In this document: in pieces, positions 49,401 through 60,700 of the stretch
How the letters are laid out: every line of letters starts with the position of its first letter
How positions within the stretch are numbered: position 1 is the stretch's first letter
NCBI RefSeq assembly: GCF_017562075.2
Contig: NC_054083.1
Span: 48,703,942 to 48,767,941 of the forward strand
Length of the DNA: 64,000 bases
Direction of reading: 5' to 3'
Source: Anopheles merus
Taxonomy: Eukaryota > Arthropoda > Insecta > Diptera > Culicidae
Position numbers and translations under genes: made by a program
The notes under the pieces: generated by a model
The model's input: the letters and a program-made list of their open reading frames with translations, nothing else
The model's database searches: none
Told to the model about the DNA's origin: nothing

Positions 49401-51934
49401 TGTCTTTATGGCACCCGTGTAAAGGTCCCGTTTCAGGCGGGCTGGATCATAAGCAGCAAAACGGCGCAAGACGGCATAAGCGCGAACTGCTGCAACGAAC
49501 GGTCCCGCGTACGTCCTTGAATTATGAGAGCGCCTCGGCACAAGGCGGAAGGCTCAAAACATCTGCCCATTGGTTTATTGGTTTCCCATTTGCACAGGCA
49601 GGCGCTGGTCTGGCGCTGGGGGCGCCCGGGAAACTGGGGCACGGGACAATCGTGTGTTAATTGGCCGTAAATCGATGAGCGGGCAGGCAGGCGGGCAGCA
49701 TTAACTTTTTCGTTCGCTGGTTTTTTATTCTCGCCCAATACGCCCGCAAGACGAGATAAACGAGCGAGAGAAAGTGAAGACGCTAATGTGATGTCATAAT
49801 TACTGTGATGTTGGCTGTTATTGTGGGTTTTGTGTCGCGTTGTTTTGTTTCGCGCTTGCAGTGGAAGTGGATGGTTGTAAAATGTCGGTTTCAAAATGTA
49901 TTAAAAGGAAGAATTTATTTGCCAGATGATATTACTGTGGTACGCGGGCAATAATTTACAAAGCAATAACTTGCCGCTTTTATACAGTCCTTCAACAACA
50001 GCGCTTAAGGAGCTTTTCGCCAAATGCAAACTTTCCGTGCATGGATGTTAAAGTTTGTTTCTGTTTCTTAGTACAAAAAATTTGCTTTTCACTGCCTGCT
50101 TTACATTACTTTTGCCAAGAGTATAGTTTTTGTGTTGCTTTTAGTGTTTCGTTCCCTTTTACTAGCCTTAGGAAAGTTGTTTTCATTTGGAGAGAAAGTT
50201 ATTCTCCTACTTCTATGTTCGTGCTTGAGCTTTTCTTTCCCGAAGCGATGTTAAAGAACGTCCTCCATTGCACTGTTGGCCGTTTGATGAATTTATTCTC
50301 ACTTTACAACTCTATTCGTTGCAACATTTTACAGTATCGATACGCTTGTACGCTGTCGATTCTGACAAACAGATGAGAAAAGTATTTAAAAATGAAACTT
50401 AAAGCAAAAACCAAAACGTAAAGATCGTTCATAGAGCTAATATTTTTTTATATAAATGTAAAATAACAAAAAAAAACATAAAAAAGTCAGCAAAAGTAAC
50501 AAACAGAACAGAATAAAATATGTAAGAAAAAAACACTGCTAGCGAGAGAATAGAGAAGTATCGGAAAAGAAAATACTACGTATAGCAACAACAAAAAACT
50601 GTTACTTTGCCATCGGAAACAGGACTGTGGAAAAATTATTCAACTAGCCCTAGCTCTCCCCCAGCCCGCCAGCCAGCCAGTCCAACCCAACTCAACCTAA
50701 ACCCCCCCGCCAACCGGTAGCTGGAGCAAAAGAAAAAAAAGCATACCATGGATCGGGAAAAAGCGAAAAGTTTTATAATTTATTTCGAAACTTTTCATGA
50801 GCTTTTTATTTTTTGGAGCATTTTGTTTTGTGCTCTGTGTGAGTTTGAGTGTTTTTTTTGCTGCTGCTGCTGTGTGTTGTCGTTGCTATTTCTTCTTCCC
50901 TGTCTCCCCCTTCCCCTGACTTCCTGGTTAACTGTGTCCTTTGTGACTCGGTTGTATGCCTGTGTCTGTGTATGTCTACATGTCAGTATCATTCTTGCTC
51001 GGGGATTTGGGAAAAAAATCGAAACAATATAAAATAAAGTATTACTCAACAACTGTAACAACAACCGAACGCAAAGCGGGCGTCTCTGAGTGGCTGTGTG
51101 CTTTGGGTGAGTTCGGTTTTGGATTTGTGTCGGATAAGGCGCAGAGGCTTTGAGAGTTAGAGGGATTAGATTAATAGAGCGCCGAAGAGCTTGTGTTGAT
51201 GGACGTGCGCGAAGTTTTAAATGGTGTTTCGCAATAATTTGCCACTTTTCACTACACTTTGCAAGTGTTAATTTACGGGAACAAGATCAATGCGAGCGAG
51301 AGAGAGAGATGGGAACCTTTTCCTTGCATTTCTGGAGCGATTTATAATTTAAAGCACAAAACATAATCATTCCTGCTCTCCTAGAACAACGCGAACAGTG
51401 TAAGGACAGCAAGGGTAACCTCTTTCGTACATCATCGGGCCCGATTGGCCCCGGTGTTTGATCGGTGCGCGAGTGGTAATAGAAATAAAATCTATCAAAA
51501 ATTTACATTCTGCTCACTGTGCGGGGTGCGTTGTGATAACGCTTCCTTGATTTTCACTTCCACCTCGACGATGCGTGACCCACCGTTGGGGGGTGCGGGG
51601 TTCCAGGTGTGGGGAAGAAGTTATTTGCGATCCCCGCCGTGTTCGAGCCGCGCGATAGAGTGGAAAGCGATTTTCATCTTATCGCCACTGGAATGGCTCA
51701 AGAAGACTCGACTCAAGCTGGAAACTCTTTTCTGGCGCACGAACATCCTTGAACCGGGCGGCGCGCGGTTCCAGTGTGACGATGGGTTGTTTCTTCCTTT
51801 TTTTCCTTGCTCCTACGACCGCTTGGAACGTGGTTAGACTGCGAAAGCCGTCGCGGAGGTCAGGAACGCGTTGCGCACAAGCAACATTTACGGCACATTT
51901 TCATTTTCGCATGTCATCCCGGCCCGGTTCGTCT

Positions 51935-51961
51935 TCCGTCGTCGTCGTCGTCGTCGTCGTG
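51935..51961. repeat. (CGT)n microsatellite
   Basis: About nine CGT/GTC units. Confidence 0.9.
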
Positions 51962-54450
51962 TGACAGCGCGCCTTGCCCTTGCCCAGTGCAGGTGGATTT
52001 GTATTCCCTTTTTTTAATATTCATGGCTGAATTCACCTGAATTTGATGATGTATTGAAGCCACGCGAAGGTGTGTGCGCGTGTGGATGGATGGGCGAAGA
52101 AATTGGACGTGAACGTTCATCTCGATTTGGCACCGGCGGGCGGGAAGTAAACTTAACGGCGCGTGGGCTGTGTCTCTCCGTGCCCGTAAGATTCCGGTCG
52201 GTGACGACTGGCAATATTTGCTTTTCATGACTGGGATTACAAAAATCGGGAAGAAGCGTCGGCTCCTTCGCACGACAAAAGGGACGCACGGGCGCTTCCG
52301 TGGCCCTCGGTGGCCACAAAGTAAGCAAACAGTCGGTGCGCGGTTTTGGCGGCGGTGATGTTCTATTTGTTTTGTTGGTTGGAGGGTGTAAAAAAGAGGC
52401 CGGCAAGAAAAAAAGAAAAAGAATGGTACTCGAAATTGCCAACCGTCGAACTTGAACCGTCGGCTTTCAGGCTATGGAGTAGTCTTTTTTGGTTGGAATT
52501 TTGTGATGGTTTTATTTCTTTTACAATTGAATGTTTTAAGGTATGAAAGAGGATAAACAACAATTTGTGCTTAATTTTTGAATTATTGCCTTTTTAGAGC
52601 CTTATTTGAGTTTTAAAGTTTCTTAAATTTGATTTGAAAAAAGATCTGCCACCTCCGATAACGAAGGTGGCAAACGAATTGGCCTCCAAAACGAGACCAC
52701 CGAAAAAAACTCATTTTCATCGTCCTTTTCCTCGTCACCTGAACCGGGTGAGAAGGAAGGGACAACCAAGCATCAAAATAAAAAAAAATACACGACGTTT
52801 AAGGACAGACGAATGAGCTTTCCTGCAACGAAGAGCACGCCCGAGAAGCACGATGAAACGCGGGAAAATAAATTGTAAATTGAAAATGTAACTCATGCGA
52901 AATATTATTTCTGAAATTCAATTTTTTGTTGTTGTTGCCGTTTCCCTTAATGCTGCAATGTCCTTGATCGGTGCGTGTCTGGTGTGTGTGTGTGTGTGTG
53001 GGTTTGTGTCGCAGCGAAGGTCGATTTTCCGATCCTTAGGGTTTCCGGTTTTCGACTTGAACGTCTTGACACAGCGCATGAGACGGTAAATGTTGCGCAA
53101 CTATTCATTATCCTTTGCACCATTACCGCAAGATGCAATAAAAAGTGGCCAAAATGATGCCGCTATTTGGATGCGAAACCACCCAATCGGCCGTATGTGC
53201 TGTATGCTGTCGAAAAGTTTTAATCCATTATGGTTTATTGCGACACGCTGCGAGTGCATAAATCATCGCCAAATATTACCATCAAAGGGGGAAATGTTTG
53301 TTCCTTTCCAATGAATATGTAACATAAGGACTGTTTTGCAAAAGTCTTGCTGCAAAGTTGATTCAAAGATAGTTTACCAACACACATGCGTTCCCAAGAC
53401 ACATACACACACACGCCCAGAATTATAAGTAATTTCCCTCTTCGTGCGCTGAAGCGCCAAAAATAATGCATGAAGGTGAAATTTTAATTAAAAAATGCGC
53501 CATACATCATCTCCCAATCCCGACGTCCGCACTAGTCGGAAACTAATCATCCTAAGTCTTCGGTGGCACGAATTTCAATTGAATATCCCCCTTCGCAAAG
53601 CGCGCCTGAAGATACACACACAGCCCGCATCGCACTGAGCGTAAAAAAAGCGCGACCAAAACATTTGCCTATCCTTGCCCCAATAGCAACACAACACCGG
53701 CTGCGGCGGTGTTTGTCTGCCGGCCGGGCCTGGTCCTCGCCCTGCGGAAATTGCGTTTTCCGCCAGTACGTGGCGTACGTTTTCTGACACAGCGCAACAA
53801 GGGAGCGAAATCGTACCCAATAATTCGCCAAAAGTAATTCGCATAAAATTATCCTTGCGTGCCGTGCGTGCGCGATTCCGTCTGCCCGGGCGATTCCGTC
53901 GCCGTCGTCCTACTGTCTGGAATTACCAGCGACCAACGAATCGTAAATTTTCCGACTTCCATTTCCAGTGTGTGTGTGTGTGTGTGTGTATTCGCGCACA
54001 CATGTGCAGTTTTCCGGGTTTTTTTTTTGTTGTTGGTGTTGGCATATTTTTCGCACAGCACTGTATCAATACCGGTTTGCGCCGTGAGGAACCGTGAAGA
54101 GTAGTGAAGCACGCTTGCTCATCTATGAATTAAAATTAAAATATTCAAAAGATCTCTCAACGAACGGTGCGCTTCGTTGGGCTGGAGAGGAGAGCATAGG
54201 CATAGCCTCCTTTGAGCTAAAGTGATCATGTTAATGTATACTATGGTTAAGAAAGTGTGTGATGCCCCTGTTTTGCGTAAGGATGCTCGATTGCTGTGAA
54301 TTAGTACCGTTTTAAGACGTTGCGCTGGTCGTTAATAATGCAGAAATTAGAATTGCTATGAGAAGAATGCTTCCTCCCCAACTTGCCTTGAATCGCCAAC
54401 ATTTGTTTGATTTTTTTGACTAATTTTTGCTTCCCCTTTTCCTCCCACAG

Positions 54451-56259
54451 ATGCAGTGGTCAGCACAGTTAGGAACGTGAAGCCAAAGCCAAGCTGAAAC
54501 GCAAACGCAAACCCCCACCCGCACGAGGCGCGCCACAAATACTTTCGCGCGTCGGGTGCAACCAACTATATTCTATTCAATGAAACTGCAACGGTTTCGC
54601 ATACGTCAAGTTAAACTACTTTAGAAAAAAGTTTCCTTCGTGTGTTTTTTTCACCTTATTCTTCTGTTTGTTCTTCGCCCCATTAATTTAAACGCTATTT
54701 ATGTATTTATCGCCGTCGTCGCTTAACTTATTTATTTATTTAAATTATTCAACCTGTTTGCCACAACAACGCCAACAGCAGCAGTAAAAGGCAAACGCAA
54801 AAAAAAGAAGTTAATAACAGTCAACAGTCGTCAACAAATATTTGCTAGTTTAAAACTTACAAAAGTTACAAAACAAACACGAAAATTTGCACCAACCATT
54901 CGCAAGCTTCTAAGTCCCTTATTCTTCATTCGCTAAGTAACTTATTCGGTTTGGTTCGAGGTGTAAGTGTTTTGTTTATCACGTGCATTCACGGGAGTGG
55001 AAGGCAACAGCGACAGTACAAATTATCAAATCATCCCCATCGAGAGCGTAAAAAAAGAGAGAGCTACCAAAAAGCGAAAGTCAGTAAAAATATAAAAAAC
55101 GCACACCCACCCTGTTTTCGAACGAAAAAGCGTAATTTTCGACAATAAAAAGTAAGACGACAAATTGCATCCAGTGAAAACCCATCCCGGAAATCATCAA
55201 GATCATCAAACGCCCATCAAGTCAAGCTCAAAACAAAGTGAAAGAAGTAAAAAACCAAAATACGCAAAATACAAAACACAAACCAATCAAAGTACAAAGT
55301 AAATTACAGAGGAAATATTTAAAGTATTTAATAGCGAAGAGTTTAAGAAAGAGAGAAAAAACGGATAGCAAAACTACACGAAACTACACCAACAAAACAC
55401 AACAAACAAACAAACAAAATCGTACCAAAAGCAATCAAATCGAACGAGAACGAGTTGGTTCGCCCCACCCTGCCCCACGCAATCAAAGTGTTCAGGAAAT
55501 CGTCGTCCGAATTCCAAGCGCCGTCAACCAAAAAATACGAAACCCAAAAAGAAAAACTAAAATTTTAACAATTTACCAAAAAGAAAAACTTGTACTTGTA
55601 CAAAAACGAGCGAAAGAGTGCGCGCGAGTGTGTGTCGTGAAGTGTTTTTGCCGGAGGAAAACGTGAAACGTAGTGACCTGCACTATTTATCGGAAGCAAT
55701 CCACTGATCAGTTCGGTCGCGATCGTGCTAGCCTTGTAAGTGATAGTTCAACACGCCGAGACGGATCAGAGTATTTTTTATACGTGCAAAAGCAATTTTT
55801 CCATAGCGTGTAAGTGCAGTGTGCAGAGGTGAAATCGTTTACAATACCAAAAATTAATACAAATCAGCAGAAGCAGTTCAGGAAGCGCCAGAACTACCTC
55901 TCTTCTCTCCCGCTCAACCGCGTGTATATGTGTATGTGTGTGAAAAAGTGTCCAAAGTACGCGGGTGAAGTGAACTATTTGTGTCCAAAAGGAGGTAAAA
56001 TATAGAAACAAAAACAGTCCCTCTACAGACATTCGAGGGTTTCCCTCTATACAGTAAACTTTTCGTTGTTCTAGTCGCGCGTCGCGAGTGTTCTCACGGT
56101 TAGATAGAAGGAGGTGAGTGATAGTCAAAGTAAAGGTTAAGATAGAAAGGTGTGCAGTTGCGTAAACCGATCCCAGTGGTGAGTGTATGATCGTGTAAAG
56201 GACGACCCAAAGGCCCTTGCGAAGATGCCGCACGGCAGCAGCGGGTTGCGATTCGGAGC
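54451..56259 (+). other. Tet: Presumed 5' leader of Tet (non-coding exon or exons)
   Basis: A strong splice acceptor precedes 54451: a long pyrimidine run ending in CCTCCCACAG. From there to the coding start the sequence is A-rich with many CAAAC/AACAA words, typical of long dipteran 5' UTRs, with several short upstream frames. Whether it is one exon is unclear. Donor-like sites occur at 55736 (TTGTAAGTGA) and 56113 (GAGGTGAGTG), so the leader may be spliced further. The frame of the main start has an in-frame TGA upstream and no earlier ATG after it, which supports the Met at 56260. Confidence 0.5.
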
Positions 56260-56263
56260 ATGA
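56225..56263 (+). CDS. Upstream ORF whose stop overlaps the Tet start codon
   Basis: ATG at 56225 opens a 12-residue frame that ends in TGA at 56261-56263. The main ATG is 56260-56262, so the two overlap in the four bases ATGA. Purines occupy the -3 position of both starts. The arrangement allows ribosomes that read the short frame to end exactly at the main start, so it could dampen or couple translation. This is inference, and depends on the mature transcript including this stretch. Confidence 0.4.
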   Translation: MPHGSSGLRFGA

Positions 56264-57108
56264 CCTCGATGATGAGCGCTAGCACCGCGGACGACACGAC
56301 CCAGCAGAGTCTACCGTCGTTCACGTCGTTCTCCGCCGAGCTGGAGCCCTCGTGGGACTACTACGAGCAGCGTCCGGAGCGTTCGAACAGTGCCACGAAC
56401 GGGTCCACCGATGTGATTGCATCGCAGACGACCTCTAACGGCAGCTACACGCGTCCTTGGGAGATGGACACCAAGGAGAATCGTATGGCGCCCCCGAACG
56501 GGCCGCCCGGTACGCCCGGGCCACCGCCCCCGCCCACCCCGAGCGGGTTCGATCACGGCGGCTTCCCGAAGCTGCCCTCGTTCCAGAGCCAGTTTCACAG
56601 CTTCACCGATCCGGCCATGGTTACGCCGGAACCGAGCCTGCCGCAGGTGACGGCCGTCCCCGTACCGATCTCACCGAGCTCCGCCTCACCCGGTACGGGC
56701 GGCTCGCTGACACAGCTGACGCAGCTGACACCGACACCGCTGCCACCGCTGCCGCAGGGTGGGTTTCACACACTGTCGGCGGTCAACTCGCGCCCGTACC
56801 CGATCGTACCGGCCGCTATTCCGGTCCGCGAGCTGGCCGGGATCAACCACCATCAGCATCAGTATATTGACGAGCGTCACATTCAGCTGTACCAACCGAT
56901 GGCCACGTTCCAGGGGCAAACCATCCCGACGCTCGCCGTCATCAAGAAGGAGATGGTGGACTACGAGATGACGCCACTGAACAATGGTACCGCGTTGCAT
57001 CATAGCAACTTCCAGAACCCACTGCTGGACAATGGACTGTTCGCTCAGAACGGTACGGTGCACCACATTCAGCATCAACCGACTCAGCTGCAGCACCATC
57101 TGCAGCAT

Positions 57109-57141
<33 letters not shown>

Positions 57142-57549
57142 CAGCAGCAACAGCAACATCAGACCACGATCATTCAGCATCAGCCACAGCTGCAGCTGCA
57201 CCATCAGCACAATCTGGTGACACCGTCGGATCACCACAACAACAACAACAACAATGGTAGCGCAACTGGGCCGACCACGCCGAGCAGCAAGATGGGCAGC
57301 GCCTCGGTCCGGCTGGAACCGGGCACGCCGGGCCAGATCACGCGCATCGACAATCGGAAGAAGGAGCGGCGGAAAATCCGTGCCGCGTCGCTCGAGTCCA
57401 GTGCCGAGTCGGAGGGCAGCGCGATGGAGATCGGCGAGAGTGGCAACCCGGGACAGGTGGCGGCCATCTCTAGCACCGCCAACTTCAAGAGCCCGATGCA
57501 CACGATGAGCATGGACACGGATGACGGTGGTACTCCGGGCGAGAAATCG
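56260..57549 (+). CDS. Tet: Tet (TET-family dioxygenase), first coding exon
   Basis: 430 codons of a low-complexity N-terminal region, joined in phase 0 to the CXXC exon. It begins MTSMMSASTADDTTQQ and is rich in Pro, Ser, Thr and Gly (about 80-180). His/Gln-rich segments follow: poly-His and 13 consecutive Gln (287-299), and six Asn (about 327-332). A basic stretch NRKKERRKIR near 365-374 is a likely nuclear signal, followed by an acidic Ser-rich patch (SLESSAESEGSAMEIGE). TET enzymes are nuclear Fe(II)/2-oxoglutarate dioxygenases acting on methylated bases; this exon has no catalytic part. I chose ATG 56260 because it is the first in-frame Met after a stop. The donor is TCG|GTAAAT at 57549/57550; reading on gives a stop at 57583-57585, so splicing is required. 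Codons are strongly GC-rich. Identification rests on the next exon. Confidence 0.85.
57106..57156 (+). repeat. CAT/CAG coding repeat (poly-His then poly-Gln)
   Basis: Four CAT codons followed by 13 CAG/CAA codons, inside the first coding exon of Tet. Most Gln codons are CAG, so length variation between individuals is likely. Confidence 0.9.
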
Positions 57550-57625
57550 GTAAATTTTGCTGGAACATTTACGCTCTTGGGATGACCAATGATTAACGTT
57601 GTGGGTGTTTCATTGATACTTATAG
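57550..57625 (+). other. Tet: Short Tet intron, 76 bp
   Basis: Donor GTAAAT at 57550, acceptor ATACTTATAG ending at 57625. The size is typical of short dipteran introns. Removing it joins Ser and Thr codons in phase 0, directly in front of the Lys-rich start of the zinc finger. Confidence 0.85.
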
Positions 57626-57766
57626 ACGAAAAAGAAGCGGAAGCGTTGCGGTGAGTGTGTTGGATGCTCGCGCAAGGACAACTGTGGCGACTGTGCACCG
57701 TGCCGCAACGACAAGAGCCACCAGATCTGCAAGACGCGACGCTGCGAGAAGCTGACGGAGAAGAAG
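57626..57766 (+). CDS. Tet: Tet CXXC zinc-finger exon
   Basis: 47 codons, phase 0 at both ends, encoding a complete CXXC domain. It starts TKKKRKRCGECVGC, then has NCGDCAPC, KSHQIC and RRC: eight cysteines in the CxxCxxC-(4-5)-CxxCxxC pattern plus two distal Cys, binding two zinc ions. CXXC domains bind CpG-containing DNA. This one lacks the KFGG linker of the DNMT1/MLL type and has the Ser-His-Gln of the TET3/IDAX type, so it belongs to the TET class. The combination of basic start, CGDCAPCRNDKSHQIC core and EKLTEKK end matches insect Tet as I know it. The donor is AAG|GTAAGC at 57766/57767. The double-stranded beta-helix catalytic domain must be in exons beyond the window. In flies, isoforms with and without this domain exist. 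Confidence 0.93.
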
Positions 57767-60700
57767 GTAAGCTTTGAAAGTTATCTTGAGTGCGTTTTCT
57801 GGAGAGAAGTTTTGATGTTGTGGTTTTCAAGAATTTTTTTGCGACGAATTACGGATCTCAACCGATCGTACGGGGCACAGAACGATAGGGTTAAGGAACT
57901 CTGGCTCAATGTACACGTCCTGTAGGCGTTAGCCCTACGCCAAACAGTGCTAATGAATGTAGCCGATAAAATCTGACAACTGGAATTTCGGGCCTCAGGC
58001 ATTCCGAGCGTGTTGGGAGCTGAACTCCCATCAGTTGAGCCACTGACTGGGGTACCATCTGCCGGTTATTTCTCCCATCAAAAGAGGATATGAACAAAAC
58101 AGACGGAAAAGACCGACCAACAGTGTCGTTTGCAAGAGATGGCTATCGCGCGCGGTTGATGTCTCTGTCTCCCCATGCTGTGTGCTGTGTGTTCCAATGA
58201 CGCTCCCCAACTCAAGGACCAGTTAAGTTGCAATTAACGTGTTTTTGATGCAGTACCATTTCGCTCACACCCCATGCACGAGGGTCCCCCTTCTCGCGTG
58301 ATGGATTGCGATCCAAATGGTAGTAGCAGTTGAGCGCGTGTTCCTGGAATAAGCAGGGAAGCCAAATTTGAGGCCACGCACCGGCAAATCCGAGGCGTCT
58401 CGGCTCGGTGGCCTAAAAATACGCAAGACAAGATGCACATGTGCCCGTTGTGACGGGTGTGCGGAGGCCTGCAGTTCACGCGATAAGCGACCATGTTTGT
58501 CTTCGCACATACACCCGCTGAGCAAAGGAGTGCTGGTTTGATCGCGCAAGGATCGTTGGAGCTGAGCCGATCGTGTTTACATATGCGAGGTTCCGGTGGC
58601 ATATGTGTTACTCGCGCAGCCCGCTTGAGCAAATACGCCAACATCGTGGGCATTAAACGCGGGCGCTATCAGTGCAGATGTGTGTGTGTGTGTTGATGCG
58701 TGGGCTACATTCGATTTATTGATTTTTCGATTCGATTCTACTTCGGAGCCGTTTGCACATTGCGATGGTGTACACACACCGTGTTGGTGTGCGGGTGGTG
58801 GATATAAGCTGGGGATAAGTACTTATGGTGGTACTTGCAGCTTGTGCTGTGGGAATAATTGATTTTTTTTGCTGCTCCTCCTTCTGTTTGCGCTCTGCTC
58901 AATGTGTCGGAGCCAGCTTGCCCTTTGCCGGCGGCTTGTGTAGGATCCTGCGGGGAAATAAAAGGCAGATGGTTTGGTTACAGCCGCGTTGTAAACGTAA
59001 TGCAGTCGAATGACACATTGGAATTTGTGGAGTGTTTTTATGTCTACATCATCCACGCATTCGCCCAGCATATGGAGCATGCTCGGGTGATTGAGCCCCG
59101 CTCCCGGAAGTTGGCGTAATAAAAACGGTGCGCACCCACTACTTCATAATGTTCCGTATCCGATCATTCTGAAGGTGTGTGTGTGTGTGCCGCCTGCAGG
59201 GAAGATGCCGCAAAGGCGCATAAAAATCAATTTTCACGCTTCGTCTGTGGCCAAGTTCCTAGCTTAGATCTCGATTCTCATTAGCTTCATTTGGAGGCAT
59301 TTGGTTAGTTTTGAAGAGTTCAGAAGATGCTTCCATGTGGTACAATTACTATGCCATATGTGTTCTATAAAACGTTCCCAAATGCGAAGCAATATGTAGT
59401 TGCCTTGCCTTGCCCATCCGTACACGAAACACGCCACTCAGCTGTTAATTAGGAGCCTCGTTGACCTACATCTTGCTTTAATATGCTGGCTTTACAACAA
59501 CTAAAAAAAGGCGAAGGCATAACCCGATGATCAGTCTGCACAGCACAGAGAATCAGATAAGCACTGGATGGTAATGATGCGGGGCAACTGAATGAGCACA
59601 AATTTGTCGTCCAGCTGGAGCTGTCCTGTCTTGGAGATCGTTTGTAAGCCTTCTCCTGCGCCGGTTGCACGATCGCAAATTACACGCGCCCGGTGTGCAG
59701 GTGTGCGTGGCGATGATGTGTGTGTGTGTGTGCGTGGCGGTGGCGGCGGCCGTCGCTCCCTGGGTCAAACGGACAGTGTCAGCTGGTTGTTGTTATGGTG
59801 GTGGTCGTGGCATGCAGCGTTTCATTCGCTTCCGCCTGAGGAAGTCCGACCGCAGAGCCCGTAAAACGGGGAAGTCTTTCAAGTGGGTTGGTTCACAGGT
59901 TTTGTTTTGCGGTGTTGGTTCGTAACCGCCACAACATCCGCCATGTCGCTTTGGGGACGGAACATCGTTCATCGTTTGTTTGTTGCCAAAAGTTGGCGCA
60001 TAGATGGGCGCTCTTTTAGCAAGACAGTTTGTTGTAGACTGTGCAAACAGCGCGTAAGGTGACACTTCCGACCCGTCTTGGGTTACACCACATTCCTGTG
60101 CGGGAGGGACGACGATCGAAGCTTTTGACCCGTTAGGTGTCTTGTAAGGATTTGCTTGTTCAGGGAGGCCTAAGGAACTTCGGGGCCTTTTGCTGGTAAT
60201 TACGTCAATTCAGGGAGATTAACTCAATTGCTCGTGACAGGGTGCGTACAAGCGTTTCCCCGAGGGTATGAGTCACAAGTACATAACGGGCAGGAAGTTT
60301 TGCGAATATTTTTCCTCTTCTGCAATATGTGGTAACACTATCCTTTCTTCGCCTTCATCACCTTTTCTGTGCAATGCTTGATCAAGATATCAAAATTATG
60401 AAACGTTCGATGTGTACTTCCGGCGTACAAGAAGAAAAACCCTGTCAAGCAATCCGGCTTCTGTCCTGTCGTCGCATTGCGGTTCTTAGTATCGTTTCTT
60501 CGCCGTCACTTTCTGTTTCCACAAAGGAAGGCAAGAAAAGGAGTTCCTTTCGGAGAGAAAGGAGCTGCCGCTTGCGTGCGTGCATGCGCATATGGTTCTC
60601 TGGTTTTGCTAATTTGCTCTCGGCGCAAATTCGATCGCCAGCAACCGATAAAGCACCGTTCCGGTGGACGACCCCCCCCCCTCTCAAAGCAGGAACGGAA

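Noticed and set aside
57231..57830. A 199-residue minus-strand frame across the Tet exons
   Set aside because: It is a shadow of the GC-rich Tet coding exons; the + strand carries the clear CXXC domain.
57900..58090. A possible minus-strand tRNA-derived SINE (GTGGCTCAACTG and GAGTTCAGCTCCC)
   Set aside because: The two box-like motifs are only about a dozen bases apart, too close for a pol III promoter. It may still be some interspersed repeat.
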